Shown here one piece after another: positions 1 to 7,207 of a stretch of 64,000 nucleotides of DNA. The position numbers were made by a program, and so were the translations under genes. The first letter of the stretch is position 1. Each line of letters opens with the position of its first letter. Below the pieces are notes generated by a model. That model saw only the letters and a list, made by a program, of their open reading frames with translations. It was not told where the DNA came from and ran no database searches. This DNA comes from Streptomyces cupreus (GTDB lineage Bacteria; Actinomycetota; Actinomycetes; Streptomycetales; Streptomycetaceae): positions 94,956-158,955 of the forward strand of contig NZ_JACMSF010000015.1 in the NCBI RefSeq assembly GCF_014257025.1, read 5' to 3'.

Positions 1-17
1 GACGAGGAACCCACACC

Positions 18-221
18 ATGAGCCTGCCGCACCTCTTCCACCGCGACCCGAACTGGCAACAACGCGGCCTGTACGCGTACTTCCAGTGCCGCTGCGGGGC
101 ACGCCGGACGAAGCGCGCCGTCCTCAACCACCATGGTCCACACGACCCTGCTTGGCCCGCACCACGCGACCGGCACGCCCGCCCAGTGAACGACTCAGGA
201 TGGCAGCGGCCCACCGCATGA
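18..221 (+). CDS. Small conserved hypothetical protein, 67 aa
   Basis: Function unknown. The protein carries a CRCGARRTKR motif (about residues 24-33), then a GP..PAWP..RDRH stretch, a pattern I associate with small Streptomyces proteins with one cysteine pair (inference). A purine-rich GAGGAA lies 8-9 bases before the ATG, and a strong hairpin follows the stop, which supports a real transcript. It is one of the few plus-strand genes in the left part and may belong either to the element or to flanking DNA, because the element's left boundary is not visible. Confidence 0.55.
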   Translation: MSLPHLFHRDPNWQQRGLYAYFQCRCGARRTKRAVLNHHGPHDPAWPAPRDRHARPVNDSGWQRPTA

Positions 222-224
222 CGA

Positions 225-258
225 AGGCCCCGCCCGGACGCGTTCCGGAGCGGGGCCT
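225..258. terminator. Bidirectional hairpin between convergent genes
   Basis: An AGGCCCCG arm (225-232) pairs with CGGGGCCT (251-258), with an inner CCGGA/TCCGG pair. It lies between the stop at 221 on the plus strand and the stop at 278 on the minus strand, so it can serve both. Confidence 0.75.
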
Positions 259-277
259 CGCCACGACGACCACAACG

Positions 278-691
278 CTAGTCGAGACCTTCCACCATCT
301 TCAGCTTGTCGAACTCCCCACCCTCACCCGTCCACCCCAGACCATCAATCGCCGTGGCCATCAGCAGCGTGTTGTAGTCGTCCTCACTGAGCGGCTCACA
401 CGCCTCCGGTCTACCCTTCCCACCCTCCTGGGTCTTCTTCTCCACCGCGTCGAACGCGTCCTCGGCCACGCCCTCGTACCCGGAACGGACCATGTCCGCG
501 AGCGTGTCATCGAGCGCATCGACCCGGTCCTCAGCCTCGCTGATGGTCGGCGTGTCCGCGGAATCACCGCCGGTCCGCTCCGCGAGCGCGGCGGCACAGT
601 CCTTGGCTTCCTCGTCGGCGGACTTCGAACAGCCCACCGCGGCCCCGGCAAGCAGCAGGCAGGCGGCGAGCAGAACAGTGGTGCGGCGCAT
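278..691 (-). CDS. Secreted lipoprotein, 137 aa
   Basis: The product starts MRRTTVLLAACLLLAGAAVGCSK: a charged N-terminus, a hydrophobic stretch and a lipobox (AAVGC) with the lipidated cysteine at residue 21. The mature part is acidic and largely helical, with no enzyme motif I recognise. The ATG at 691 was chosen because a GGGGGGACC ribosome site precedes it; a longer upstream extension has no signal peptide at its start. It probably sits on the outer face of the membrane. It could be a surface or exclusion-type protein of the element (inference only). Confidence 0.75.
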   Translation of the reverse strand: MRRTTVLLAACLLLAGAAVGCSKSADEEAKDCAAALAERTGGDSADTPTISEAEDRVDALDDTLADMVRSGYEGVAEDAFDAVEKKTQEGGKGRPEACEPLSEDDYNTLLMATAIDGLGWTGEGGEFDKLKMVEGLD

Positions 692-770
692 GGTCCCCCC
701 AATGGACGCGTGAATGATGCGCCCGGATCGTAGCCGCCGGCACCGACAGCACGGAACGGAAACGCAGAAG

Positions 771-800
771 CCCCGCCTCGACGGGGGAAACGAGGCGGGG
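771..800. terminator. Hairpin terminator after the 837-1280 gene
   Basis: CCCCGCCTCG (771-780) and CGAGGCGGGG (791-800) form a perfect 10-bp stem with a 10-base loop, 37 bases past the stop of the minus-strand membrane-protein gene. Confidence 0.8.
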
Positions 801-836
801 CCTGTACTGACGATGAACCCAGTGTCGCACGCGGCT

Positions 837-1280
837 TCACAGGTTCGTGGTGTTCCTCCCGAACCAGCGCGCATGATTGTGGACTTCCTGATGAACGTGC
901 ATGCCACCCCGCCCACGCACCCCCGCAGCCAGCAGCAGACCGAGAAACAGCAGCAGACCGGACGTGCCCATCAGCGCCATCCCGGCGAACACCTGACCGG
1001 CACCCCAGCCGAGTCCGGCGCCGGCCGCGCCCACACCGAGGCCGCCGCTGAGGATGCGCTGCGCGACCGGGTCGAGGAGCGGCTGCGGTGCGAGGTCGCG
1101 GGGCTCGGTCCGGGACGGTGCTGCGGGGAGTTGGGAGCGGCGCATCGGCACCATCTGCCCGTAGGCGTCCGGCACGTACACGACCGGGTCACGGTCGTCG
1201 CGAAGCTCGACCTCGCCGAGCCGGACGGCCGGCTGCCCGGGGTGGGCGTAGCGCTGGTATCGCTCAGGCAGCGCAGACAT
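837..1280 (-). CDS. Membrane protein, 147 aa
   Basis: No function recognised. The N-terminal half is soluble (MSALPERYQRYAHPGQPAV...), and the C-terminal half has two close hydrophobic stretches (a Gly/Ala-rich one around residue 85 and GTSGLLLFLGLLLAAGV around residue 115) followed by a His-rich tail (GGMHVHQEVHNHARW). The ATG at 1280 has GGAGAA upstream. It lies directly downstream of the Mrr-like nuclease gene (14-base gap), so the two probably share a transcript. Similar small membrane proteins are common among Streptomyces plasmid spread functions, but nothing here proves that role. Confidence 0.7.
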   Translation of the reverse strand: MSALPERYQRYAHPGQPAVRLGEVELRDDRDPVVYVPDAYGQMVPMRRSQLPAAPSRTEPRDLAPQPLLDPVAQRILSGGLGVGAAGAGLGWGAGQVFAGMALMGTSGLLLFLGLLLAAGVRGRGGMHVHQEVHNHARWFGRNTTNL

Positions 1281-1294
1281 CAGGGGTTCTCCGT

Positions 1295-1882
1295 TCAGTT
1301 CCAGGGTGCGGCGGCCGCGTAGCCGCGCGCCCACCGGTCGAGCCGGGAGTGGTCGACGAGACAGATCCCGACCCGCTTCGCGAAGGCGCGCGCCGGTTCG
1401 GTGAAGTGCGAGGTGGTGACGATCGCCGCATGCGCGCAGCCGTGCGCGTCGCGGTAGGTGCCGTTGACGATTTGCACGTGCTCGTTGCCGACACTGTTGC
1501 CGGGCGCGTACCGCTTCGCCTGGATCAGGCCACGATGGCCGTGCGGGTCCACGTACAGGACGTCCGCGCCGTGATCGTTCGCCCCGCCCACCACCTGCAC
1601 GCGGGTGCATCCGTCACGGACACACAGGCGGGCGAGGAACTCCTCGAACTCGCCAGGACTCATCCGGTGCGGGTCCGCGGCGAGCGCGAGCGGGCGGCGT
1701 ATACGGGGCAGCAGGCCGCGGAAGCGGGCCACGCCGAGCGTGACGGCAGCCACGGCAAGCACGGCGAGGATGAGCACGCCGAACAAGGGGTGCGCGGTGA
1801 TCCATTGGTGGGCGAGGTAGGCCAGTAAGGCAAGGCCGGCGATCGTCCAGCCGCTTATGCGGCGCCGCTTGCGGGTGGGCAT
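1295..1882 (-). CDS. Membrane-anchored Mrr-like restriction endonuclease, 195 aa
   Basis: The N-terminus has two transmembrane stretches (WTIAGLALLAYLAHQWI and LFGVLILAVLAVAAVTLGV), then a PD-(D/E)xK nuclease domain of the Mrr type: an SPGEFEEFLARL helix, a GANDHGADVLYVD strand with the catalytic Asp, and a GLIQAKRY strand with the Gln-Ala-Lys triad end. Mrr-family enzymes cut modified or foreign DNA, and membrane-tethered versions are frequent in Streptomyces. Here it lies in the element's transfer-side gene block and may act on incoming DNA or in element maintenance (inference). Length fits a single catalytic domain with a membrane anchor. Confidence 0.8.
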   Translation of the reverse strand: MPTRKRRRISGWTIAGLALLAYLAHQWITAHPLFGVLILAVLAVAAVTLGVARFRGLLPRIRRPLALAADPHRMSPGEFEEFLARLCVRDGCTRVQVVGGANDHGADVLYVDPHGHRGLIQAKRYAPGNSVGNEHVQIVNGTYRDAHGCAHAAIVTTSHFTEPARAFAKRVGICLVDHSRLDRWARGYAAAAPWN

Positions 1883-1894
1883 CGAAGGTTCCCC

Positions 1895-2098
1895 TCAGAC
1901 GTGGGTGTTGGAGGTGAGCCAGTCCGACGCCCACCTCAGCGGACGCGTGACGGCGTAGTCGACGCCGACGCCCACGCAGATCACGGTGACAGCGACGGGG
2001 GTGGGCCAGGTGCTGCCTCCGACCCACAGCGCGCCGTAGGCGGTGGCGCCGTGGCAGAGCCATCGGATGGTGTCGGCGGCGAGTGCGGCGGTCTTCAC
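1895..2098 (-). CDS. Small membrane protein, 67 aa, possible spread protein
   Basis: Two hydrophobic segments are visible (TIRWLCHGATAYGALWVGG and TPVAVTVICVGVGVDYAV). It starts 12 bases upstream of the Mrr-like gene and may be cotranscribed with it. Small hydrophobic proteins next to tra genes in Streptomyces plasmids are often Spd (intramycelial spread) proteins, and that is the best guess. No catalytic residues are apparent. Confidence 0.55.
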   Translation of the reverse strand: MKTAALAADTIRWLCHGATAYGALWVGGSTWPTPVAVTVICVGVGVDYAVTRPLRWASDWLTSNTHV

Positions 2099-2116
2099 GA
2101 GGCTCTCCCGGGGCTG

Positions 2117-2345
2117 CTGTTCGGTGCGCTGTGAGGCCGGCTGTTCGGTGCCGGTTCCTCGCGCGCGCGTATAGGGGGTTTGGGGTGGCGCTGTGCGGTG
2201 CGCCTCACAGTCCTGTTCGGCCGTTCCTGCTGGTCATCGGGCTGTGAGGGACTGTGCGGTGCTGTGCAGCGGGCTGTTCCGCCGCCAGGGCCCGCTGTGC
2301 AGGCCCTGTTCCGTGCTGTTCGTGCAGGTCAGACGGGCTGTGCGA
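2117..2345. repeat. Cluster of 13 CTGT-type octamers, candidate clt/TRS locus
   Basis: Octamers CTGTTCGG, CTGTGCGG, CTGTGAGG and near variants start at 2117, 2129, 2141, 2191, 2213, 2242, 2252, 2262, 2274, 2295, 2306, 2316 and 2338, all in one direction and often 10-12 bases apart. They fill the gap after the translocase gene and overlap its last codons. Streptomyces TraB proteins are known to bind plasmid-specific 8-bp repeats in a cis-acting transfer locus near tra, so this is the natural candidate. Some similar octamers also occur inside nearby coding sequence, which weakens the case a little. Confidence 0.5.
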
Positions 2346-4332
2346 CGTTGATGCGGTAGATCCCGGCCTCATCCGTGGTGGACAGAACGCCACGGGCTTC
2401 GAGGCTCCGGAACTCCTTCCGAACCCAGCTCGCGGACTTCCCGATGCGGGCCAGGTGGGGGGTCATGTCCTTCGGCCCGAACTCCAGTCGGCCCTTGTCG
2501 ACGAACTCGTTGAGGACGTCCTCCAGCTCCTGAAGCGCCCCCTCCCGGCTCATCTCACGCCCCGAGCCGCTGGGCTGGGGCAGCGGCACGTCCATACCCT
2601 CCGGGACGGGCGGAAGCGGCCGGTCGATGTCGACGTGCAGGTCCGCGTACTCCGGGTCCGTGGCGTGCAGCGCCATGTCCTCCGCGTTGAGGTCGGGGTC
2701 GCCGGTGGCCGCTTCGACGGGCTGTTCGGCCGCGGCCTGCTCGGCGGAGTCGTACCGCTTACGGTTCGCATACTTCGGACCGGCCGCAGCCGCGGTGACC
2801 GGGCCCGCATCGGGGGCACGCACCGGCCCGAACTGGGCAACAACCTGCGCGGCTTCACCCTTGTCGAGGAGATAGGTGCGGGTGGGGGTGGCGAAGCGTT
2901 CCTCGTCCAGGCCGGCGGCCTCCCAGTAGGAGTAGCCGGGTTTGTTGTTCTTCCAGGCTTCCGGGCGGGCCCCTGCGTCGATGGTGTCGTCCGAGAGGGC
3001 GAACCCGGTGTCGGTGGCACTGTTCGTGCCGAACACCCCAGCTCCGCCGATGTTCGCCCGAACGTCAGTGTCCATGCTCGTGTGGCTGGAGCGCTGGAGC
3101 GAGAACACCAGGGAGATACCTGCGGATCGGGCCTCCTGCGCGATCGGCGCGAGGTCGACGCCGTCCCGGAACAGCTTGGCGACCTCTTCGAACCACACCA
3201 CCATGTAGGGCATGTTGAGGCTGGCCCCAGCCTCTGCGGTCCACTGATCGAAGCCATGCTTACCGAGTTCATTCGCCCGTGCGGTGATCACGTTCGGGAG
3301 CACGCCTATCACGGCCTGGCACTCCGACATACTGAGCGCAGCCCAGTCCGCACCCGGCAGGATCGGCCCGAACGTCTGCTGCCCCTTCGACGGATCGAGC
3401 AGCCACAGCGCCACGTCCCGGCGCGTCATGAGGTCGACGAGCGCGACCCGGCCGCCCTGCGACTTCCCCGCGCCGGTCATCCCCATGACCTGGTAGTGCT
3501 GCGCGTTGCGGCCCGCGTCCTCGTCGCCGTTGAACCAGATCGCGCACGTCGGGCCGTCCTCGTAGATCCCCACCGGGATCGGGGCGTCGGCGATGGATCC
3601 ACCGGGACAGGACGGCCCGGGCCACGGGGTGGGCTCCTTCAGCATGTCCTCGGGGACGATGACGTACTGGCCGCGGCCTGCATCTTCGGGGTCCTTTTCC
3701 CAGCGCACGGCACTCTCCGGCACGCCCACGACACCAGCGAGGCCCTTGGCGGCCTTGGCCGCGTCGTCGTGGGTCTGCGCACCGCGGTCGAGTTCGATCG
3801 GCACGGTGACCTTGTTCGGCTCGACCTTCGGCTGCCGGGCCTGCGCACGGGCAAGGCCGATCTTCTCCAGCAGGCTCTTCTCGGCGCTGCTGCCGCTGGC
3901 CTGCGTGTTCTCCGTTGTTCGCAGGGAGCGCTTAACCGCCCACGCCAGCGAGATCGTGAACCCGCCCATCAGCCAGGAGTTCACGGCCCACTCCGTCGTG
4001 GCGCCGCCGATTGCGGCCCCGGCGAACCAGGACGACGCCGCGGCAGCGGTGCCGACAGCCATAGCCAGTCGCTGCCGCTTCAGCCCGTGCTCGACACCGG
4101 CCCACCAGGTGGTGCCAGTGATGCCGACCGCGGACAGGGTCAGGAACGCGCTGGCCACCGCCGAGCCGCCCCACTGCCAGTGCGCGGCCGCGGCAACCGG
4201 CCACTCCGCCAGCCACACCGCGAACGGCGCCGAGTGTTGGATCGCCTTGTCCGACAGGAACGTGAACAGCCCGTTCCGCACCCGAGCAGGGGCAAGTTCG
4301 GGCTGTTCGGCCTGGTCACGCCTTGCCATCAT
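2329..4332 (-). CDS. TraB/FtsK-type DNA translocase for conjugation, 667 aa
   Basis: This is the likely double-stranded DNA pump of the element. The N-terminal part has three hydrophobic segments (about residues 48-70, 88-110, 117-134). The motor domain has Walker A GMTGAGKS (284-291) and Walker B MVVWFEE (377-383), followed by an FtsK-like motor (QEARSAGISLVFSLQR). The C-terminal 60 residues form a small helical domain (FGPKDMTPHLARIGKSASWVRKEFRSLEARG) that looks like a winged helix, comparable to FtsK gamma, which recognises 8-bp DNA repeats. Streptomyces plasmids and AICEs need only such a protein, with no relaxase, to move DNA between hyphae. Two adjacent ATG codons start the gene. The next gene upstream ends six bases before it. 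Confidence 0.88.
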   Translation of the reverse strand: MMARRDQAEQPELAPARVRNGLFTFLSDKAIQHSAPFAVWLAEWPVAAAAHWQWGGSAVASAFLTLSAVGITGTTWWAGVEHGLKRQRLAMAVGTAAAASSWFAGAAIGGATTEWAVNSWLMGGFTISLAWAVKRSLRTTENTQASGSSAEKSLLEKIGLARAQARQPKVEPNKVTVPIELDRGAQTHDDAAKAAKGLAGVVGVPESAVRWEKDPEDAGRGQYVIVPEDMLKEPTPWPGPSCPGGSIADAPIPVGIYEDGPTCAIWFNGDEDAGRNAQHYQVMGMTGAGKSQGGRVALVDLMTRRDVALWLLDPSKGQQTFGPILPGADWAALSMSECQAVIGVLPNVITARANELGKHGFDQWTAEAGASLNMPYMVVWFEEVAKLFRDGVDLAPIAQEARSAGISLVFSLQRSSHTSMDTDVRANIGGAGVFGTNSATDTGFALSDDTIDAGARPEAWKNNKPGYSYWEAAGLDEERFATPTRTYLLDKGEAAQVVAQFGPVRAPDAGPVTAAAAGPKYANRKRYDSAEQAAAEQPVEAATGDPDLNAEDMALHATDPEYADLHVDIDRPLPPVPEGMDVPLPQPSGSGREMSREGALQELEDVLNEFVDKGRLEFGPKDMTPHLARIGKSASWVRKEFRSLEARGVLSTTDEAGIYRINVAQPV

Positions 4333-4338
4333 GATTGA

Positions 4339-4908
4339 TCACGCTCCGAAGTTGTGGCGCTGAGGGGTCTGCGGCTTCGGGCCGCCCATGGCGTTGATCC
4401 ACGGCTCGTACTCCCGCAGATAGGCGGGCCACGTGCGGGCGGAGTGCGCGCTGGCGGCCTGCGCGGCGTTCGCGGCCCGCTTCAGGGAGCGGGCAACGCG
4501 GTTGGCCTTCATGTACATCTGGCCGCGGTGCTCGCCCTGTGGCGGCGGCACCTCCCGCAGCACGGCGCGCAGCGCCTCGTGGGCGTAGGAGAAGTCCATG
4601 GCGGCCTGCCGCATGGCCTTGCGGCCGCGTTCGGCGAAGGCGCGGACGTGGCCGGCGGAGAGGAATTCGGCGTCGCCGATGGGGCTGCTGCGGGACCAGT
4701 TCCCGGCAGCGCCCCCGCCCGCGCCGCTCTGGTTGCCGGTCTTGTGGACGTGGATGTGGATGTTGCGCTGCTTGTTCGTGGTGCGGTTCTTCGTGGTGCT
4801 GTTAGCGGTCTTGCGCTGGCGGGCTTGCTGACGGGCTTTGGTGCTGGATGTCTTGCGGGTTCCGCTCGTCGGGACGGTGTGCAGGTTGCGGGCGGCGTTG
4901 GTGGCCAT
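4339..4908 (-). CDS. Basic transfer-region protein, 189 aa
   Basis: The first 65 residues are very basic and low in complexity (TRKTSSTKARQQARQRKTAN..., then NIHIHVHKTG), followed by a Gly-rich joint and a helical domain with FAERGRKAMRQAAMDFSYAHEALRAVL. I recognise no enzyme. Proteins of this make-up recur directly upstream of tra in Streptomyces integrating elements and are usually called plasmid transfer proteins (knowledge from memory, not verified here). An AGGAGT site lies before the ATG. It is six bases from the translocase, so the two are surely one operon; DNA binding or loading of the translocase is a fair inference. Confidence 0.65.
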   Translation of the reverse strand: MATNAARNLHTVPTSGTRKTSSTKARQQARQRKTANSTTKNRTTNKQRNIHIHVHKTGNQSGAGGGAAGNWSRSSPIGDAEFLSAGHVRAFAERGRKAMRQAAMDFSYAHEALRAVLREVPPPQGEHRGQMYMKANRVARSLKRAANAAQAASAHSARTWPAYLREYEPWINAMGGPKPQTPQRHNFGA

Positions 4909-4943
4909 GGGCTACTCCTGTGGGTGCTGGTGGCGGGCGGGGC

Positions 4944-5861
4944 TCAGGCGTAGCCCTGGGTTTTGCGGCGTTCGCGGCGGACGGCGGCCGAGACGCTGTC
5001 GCGGTTGGCGTCCGGGCGGGCGGCCATGACGGCGTTGACGGCGTCGCGGTTGTTCGTGGTGCTCGCGACCTGCTCGCGAACGAGATCGGCCATGCTCGGC
5101 TCGCCGATCGGCTGATTCGGGCTGGTGACGGCCTTGCCTGCGACCTGTTCGCCAGCGGTGTTCGCGCGGGCCGCGAGCACGTTCGGCAGCAGGTTCGGCT
5201 GCTCGGGGGCACGATCGGCGAACACGTCCAGCTGTTCGGTGGCAGACGTCGATGCGGTGAAAGCGAGGGGGGTGCGGCGATCGATCTCGGCGCGCTTACG
5301 GATCCGCTCCAGCACGATCTGAAAGTCGGCCTCGTCGCGGGCGAGGACTGCCCGCGCCTCCTCCTCGATGCGGGCGATCTCCCCGTCAGAGCGGGCACGC
5401 TGGAGTCGCGCGATGAACTCCGCTTCCCGCCGCACCGAGTTGATCTCCTGCTCCTGCTCCGGGGTGAGCGCGGACGGGTCGACGGTCGCGGCAAGGGCGA
5501 ACAGCCATACGACCTTGCTGACGGTGATGACGAGGACTCCGGCCATCGCCTTCGCCCACGAGCCGTCCGGGCCTTGCGCCCCGTGCACGGCGAGGAGGCC
5601 GCCGACGCCTGTGGCGATGAGCCAGCCTGCGGCGGCGGCCGGCCAGGTGCGGCCTGCGATGCGGACGCGGTTGGCTTCGGCCCATAGGACGGTGATCCAG
5701 CCGATGTCGCCGGCGATGGCGACGGTGAGTCCCCAGGGGCCGGAGTGCATGAGGTCGGTGATGGCGTAGCCGGACCAGATGACGGAGAGAGCGGCGAGGA
5801 GGCGGGCGCCTTGGACGATGCGGGGGGTGTCCTGGCTGCCCGGGGTGGGCGGGTTCTTCAC
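4944..5861 (-). CDS. SpdB-like / DUF2637-type membrane protein, 305 aa
   Basis: Four hydrophobic segments occupy the first 130 residues (around ALSVIWSGYAITDLM, GLTVAIAGDIGWITVLW, WPAAAAGWLIATGVGGLLAV and AGVLVITVSKVVWLFALAAT). A long charged coiled-coil region follows (EQEQEINSVRREAEFIARLQRARSDGEIARIEEEARAVL) and a C-terminal tail with VREQVASTTNNRDAVNAVMAARPDANRDSVSAAVRRER, which resembles a helix-turn-helix. The arrangement fits spread proteins of Streptomyces conjugative elements, which act with the translocase at septal membranes. The GTG start has GAGAGC upstream. It precedes the basic protein and translocase in one operon. Confidence 0.65.
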   Translation of the reverse strand: MKNPPTPGSQDTPRIVQGARLLAALSVIWSGYAITDLMHSGPWGLTVAIAGDIGWITVLWAEANRVRIAGRTWPAAAAGWLIATGVGGLLAVHGAQGPDGSWAKAMAGVLVITVSKVVWLFALAATVDPSALTPEQEQEINSVRREAEFIARLQRARSDGEIARIEEEARAVLARDEADFQIVLERIRKRAEIDRRTPLAFTASTSATEQLDVFADRAPEQPNLLPNVLAARANTAGEQVAGKAVTSPNQPIGEPSMADLVREQVASTTNNRDAVNAVMAARPDANRDSVSAAVRRERRKTQGYA

Positions 5862-5889
5862 GGTGCTCTCCTGGGAGCGGGCGAGCCGC

Positions 5890-5927
5890 CCCCGTCGCGG
5901 CCGTGGGGGAACGGATGCGCGACGGGG
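5890..5927. terminator. Hairpin between spread-protein genes
   Basis: CCCCGTCGCG (5890-5899) pairs with CGCGACGGGG (5918-5927), in the 83-base gap downstream of the 5945-6220 gene. It may attenuate rather than fully end transcription into the transfer operon. Confidence 0.6.
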
Positions 5928-5944
5928 ACGGCGGTCTGGCGGGG

Positions 5945-6220
5945 TCAGGTGCGGCGCAGTGCGGTGTGGGCCTTGCTCGCTAGGTGGTCGAGTCCGAGGC
6001 CGGCGGCGAGTGTGGCGGCGAGGGCGGCGAACCAGGCTGTCGGCAGGGCGCCGGTGGGGGTGGGGATGGCCGGCAGGTGGGGGGCGGTGGCGAGGTGCAC
6101 GGTGATGCCGGTGGCTACGGTGGCGGTGAGGTGGAGGAGGTTCACGGCGTGGCGGGCCACAGCGCGCAGGGGGTGAGGCGTGGGGGTGGGCTGTGGTTGG
6201 GTCTCGCGGATACCATCCAC
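5945..6220 (-). CDS. Small membrane protein at the head of the transfer operon, 91 aa
   Basis: Two hydrophobic segments (HAVNLLHLTATVATGITVHL and WFAALAATLAAGLGLDHLA) follow a proline-rich N-terminus (TQPQPTPTPHPLRAV). The reading frame stays open up to a GTG at 6343, but that codon lies in the middle of a 28-bp palindrome and would place a terminator hairpin inside the coding region, so I prefer the GTG at 6220. It is the first gene of the minus-strand transfer block and may be another Spd-type protein. No other function is visible. Confidence 0.5.
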   Translation of the reverse strand: MDGIRETQPQPTPTPHPLRAVARHAVNLLHLTATVATGITVHLATAPHLPAIPTPTGALPTAWFAALAATLAAGLGLDHLASKAHTALRRT

Positions 6221-6260
6221 GGTCAGGACCTGCTCTTTCGTCGCAGTGAGAGAGGGTCCG

Positions 6261-6310
6261 CCCCTCGGCCCGGAGTTCCCGCTCCGTGTGGGTCGAGGGG
6301 TTTTCCCTTT
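6261..6310 (+). terminator. Plus-strand intrinsic terminator facing the regulator
   Basis: CCCCTCG (6261-6267) pairs with CGAGGGG (6294-6300), extended inward by CCC/GGG and GGAG/CTCC, and is followed by TTTTCCCTTT. The T-run makes it a plus-strand terminator, yet there is no plus-strand gene for several kilobases upstream. It may stop antisense transcription from the transfer block. Confidence 0.65.
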
Positions 6311-6329
6311 ACCGAGTACGACCGTAGCC

Positions 6330-6357
6330 GACCCTGTTGCCACGTGGCAACAGGGTC
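6330..6357. promoter_or_regulatory. 28-bp perfect palindrome, operator candidate
   Basis: The half-site GACCCTGTTGCCAC is followed immediately by its exact reverse complement. It lies between the divergent transfer operon (start at 6220) and the plus-strand DNA-binding gene (start at 6401), about 43 bases from the latter. A perfect 28-bp dyad at this place is a typical dimeric repressor site, probably controlling both directions. Confidence 0.8.
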
Positions 6358-6400
6358 AGACAGGATGGTGCCCATGGGCGAGGCCGAAGGAGGGCCGGAC

Positions 6401-6643
6401 ATGGTGTCGTTCCGCGAACTCGCGCGAAGACTCGTTGAGGAGGGGATCGTTGAGACGATCTCTCACCAGCGCCTGTCGAAGATCTCGCGTGAAGATCCGG
6501 ACTTCCCGCCCGTGGTAAAGATCGGAAGCTCAAACGCCGTCGACTACCGGCTCGCGGCGCCGTACTTCCGGAACCGGATCACACGACCGGGGTGGCGGAC
6601 GGACGTGAAGGGGAAGCCGCCGAAGAGCGAGCCGCAGGAGTAG
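6401..6643 (+). CDS. Small helix-turn-helix DNA-binding protein, 80 aa
   Basis: The sequence MVSFRELARRLVEEGIVETI is followed by SHQRLSKISREDPDFPPVVKI and a basic tail (RPGWRTDVKGKPPKSEPQE). The layout (an N-terminal helix pair, a PDFPP turn, then a short strand GSSNAVDYRL) resembles AlpA/MerR-like and phage excisionase-like DNA-binding proteins. The ATG at 6401 has GGAGGG eight bases upstream; an in-frame ATG at 6367 lacks a comparable site. It faces the palindrome and the transfer operon, so it may be the transfer regulator, perhaps autoregulated (inference). Confidence 0.7.
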   Translation: MVSFRELARRLVEEGIVETISHQRLSKISREDPDFPPVVKIGSSNAVDYRLAAPYFRNRITRPGWRTDVKGKPPKSEPQE

Positions 6644-6654
6644 CCGCACACAGC

Positions 6655-6689
6655 AGCGCCCCCGTCGCATCGAGGACGACGGGGGCGCT
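6655..6689 (+). terminator. Hairpin terminator after the HTH gene
   Basis: AGCGCCCCCGTCG (6655-6667) and CGACGGGGGCGCT (6677-6689) form a 13-bp perfect stem with a 9-base loop, followed by TCG and TGCT. Confidence 0.85.
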
Positions 6690-6933
6690 TCGTGCTGTAG
6701 CAGGCGGCCGGGTGCAGCAGCAGGAGACCAGGCCGCACGCTCAGGATGCCACGGCCGTCAAGCCGGGCCAGGACGCGACTGCGCCCGGCGGATCTGGTGA
6801 CCACATCACGAGGCGTAATGCATCAGGTCGCGGTCCCGTTCCGCCGGGCACGGGCATCAACCTACGGTGCGGCGCGGGTGTGGCGCGAGGTGGCGTGGGG
6901 GTGGTTGTTCGTTCGAGCTGTCACCCGGCTGCG

Positions 6934-7125
6934 TCACCACATGCGGCAGGCCCGCCACAGCAGCTCGGCCGCGAGAGTGCAGCGGTGCCCGCACAGCCAC
7001 GCGCAGAGGCTGTCGATGCGACGCTCGGCGTAGAAGCGGGCGCGGGCACCGAGCGGCAGACGCGGAGACAGGATCTCCCCGGGCCACGTCACGGCCGTAG
7101 CTCGCAGCTGCATCGACAGCCGCAC
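6934..7125 (-). CDS. Possible small protein, 63 aa (start uncertain)
   Basis: From 6690 to 7207 no confident gene is visible. The best candidate is this frame, which reads MRLSMQLRATAVTWPGEI, then LSPRLPLGARARFYAERRID and SLCAWLCGHRCTLAAELLWR. Its composition looks like a genuine helical protein with two Cys-containing motifs, and I have a vague memory of similar Streptomyces proteins. No good ribosome site precedes the GTG at 7125. The frame stays open upstream, so it may be coupled to the gene ending at 7208. Confidence 0.35.
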   Translation of the reverse strand: MRLSMQLRATAVTWPGEILSPRLPLGARARFYAERRIDSLCAWLCGHRCTLAAELLWRACRMW

Positions 7126-7207
7126 GAGCAGGGCTTCGGCGGAGGTGGCGGCGGGGGCGGTGGCACGGGAGTCCGTGGCGGTGTGAGCCTCGGATTCGGG
7201 TTGTGGC

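Noticed and set aside
2254..4338. 694-aa plus-strand reading frame over the translocase
   Set aside because: It is antisense to a gene with clear Walker motifs and has no recognisable domain; it is a shadow of the high-GC third position.
2721..5240. Extra CTGTTCGG octamers inside tra and spread genes as further transfer sites
   Set aside because: They coincide with Glu-Gln-Pro codons and are too sparse; not counted in the cluster.
6341..6343. GTG start for the 5945 gene inside the palindrome
   Set aside because: It lies in the middle of a 28-bp dyad and would place a terminator hairpin in the coding part; the GTG at 6220 is more sensible.
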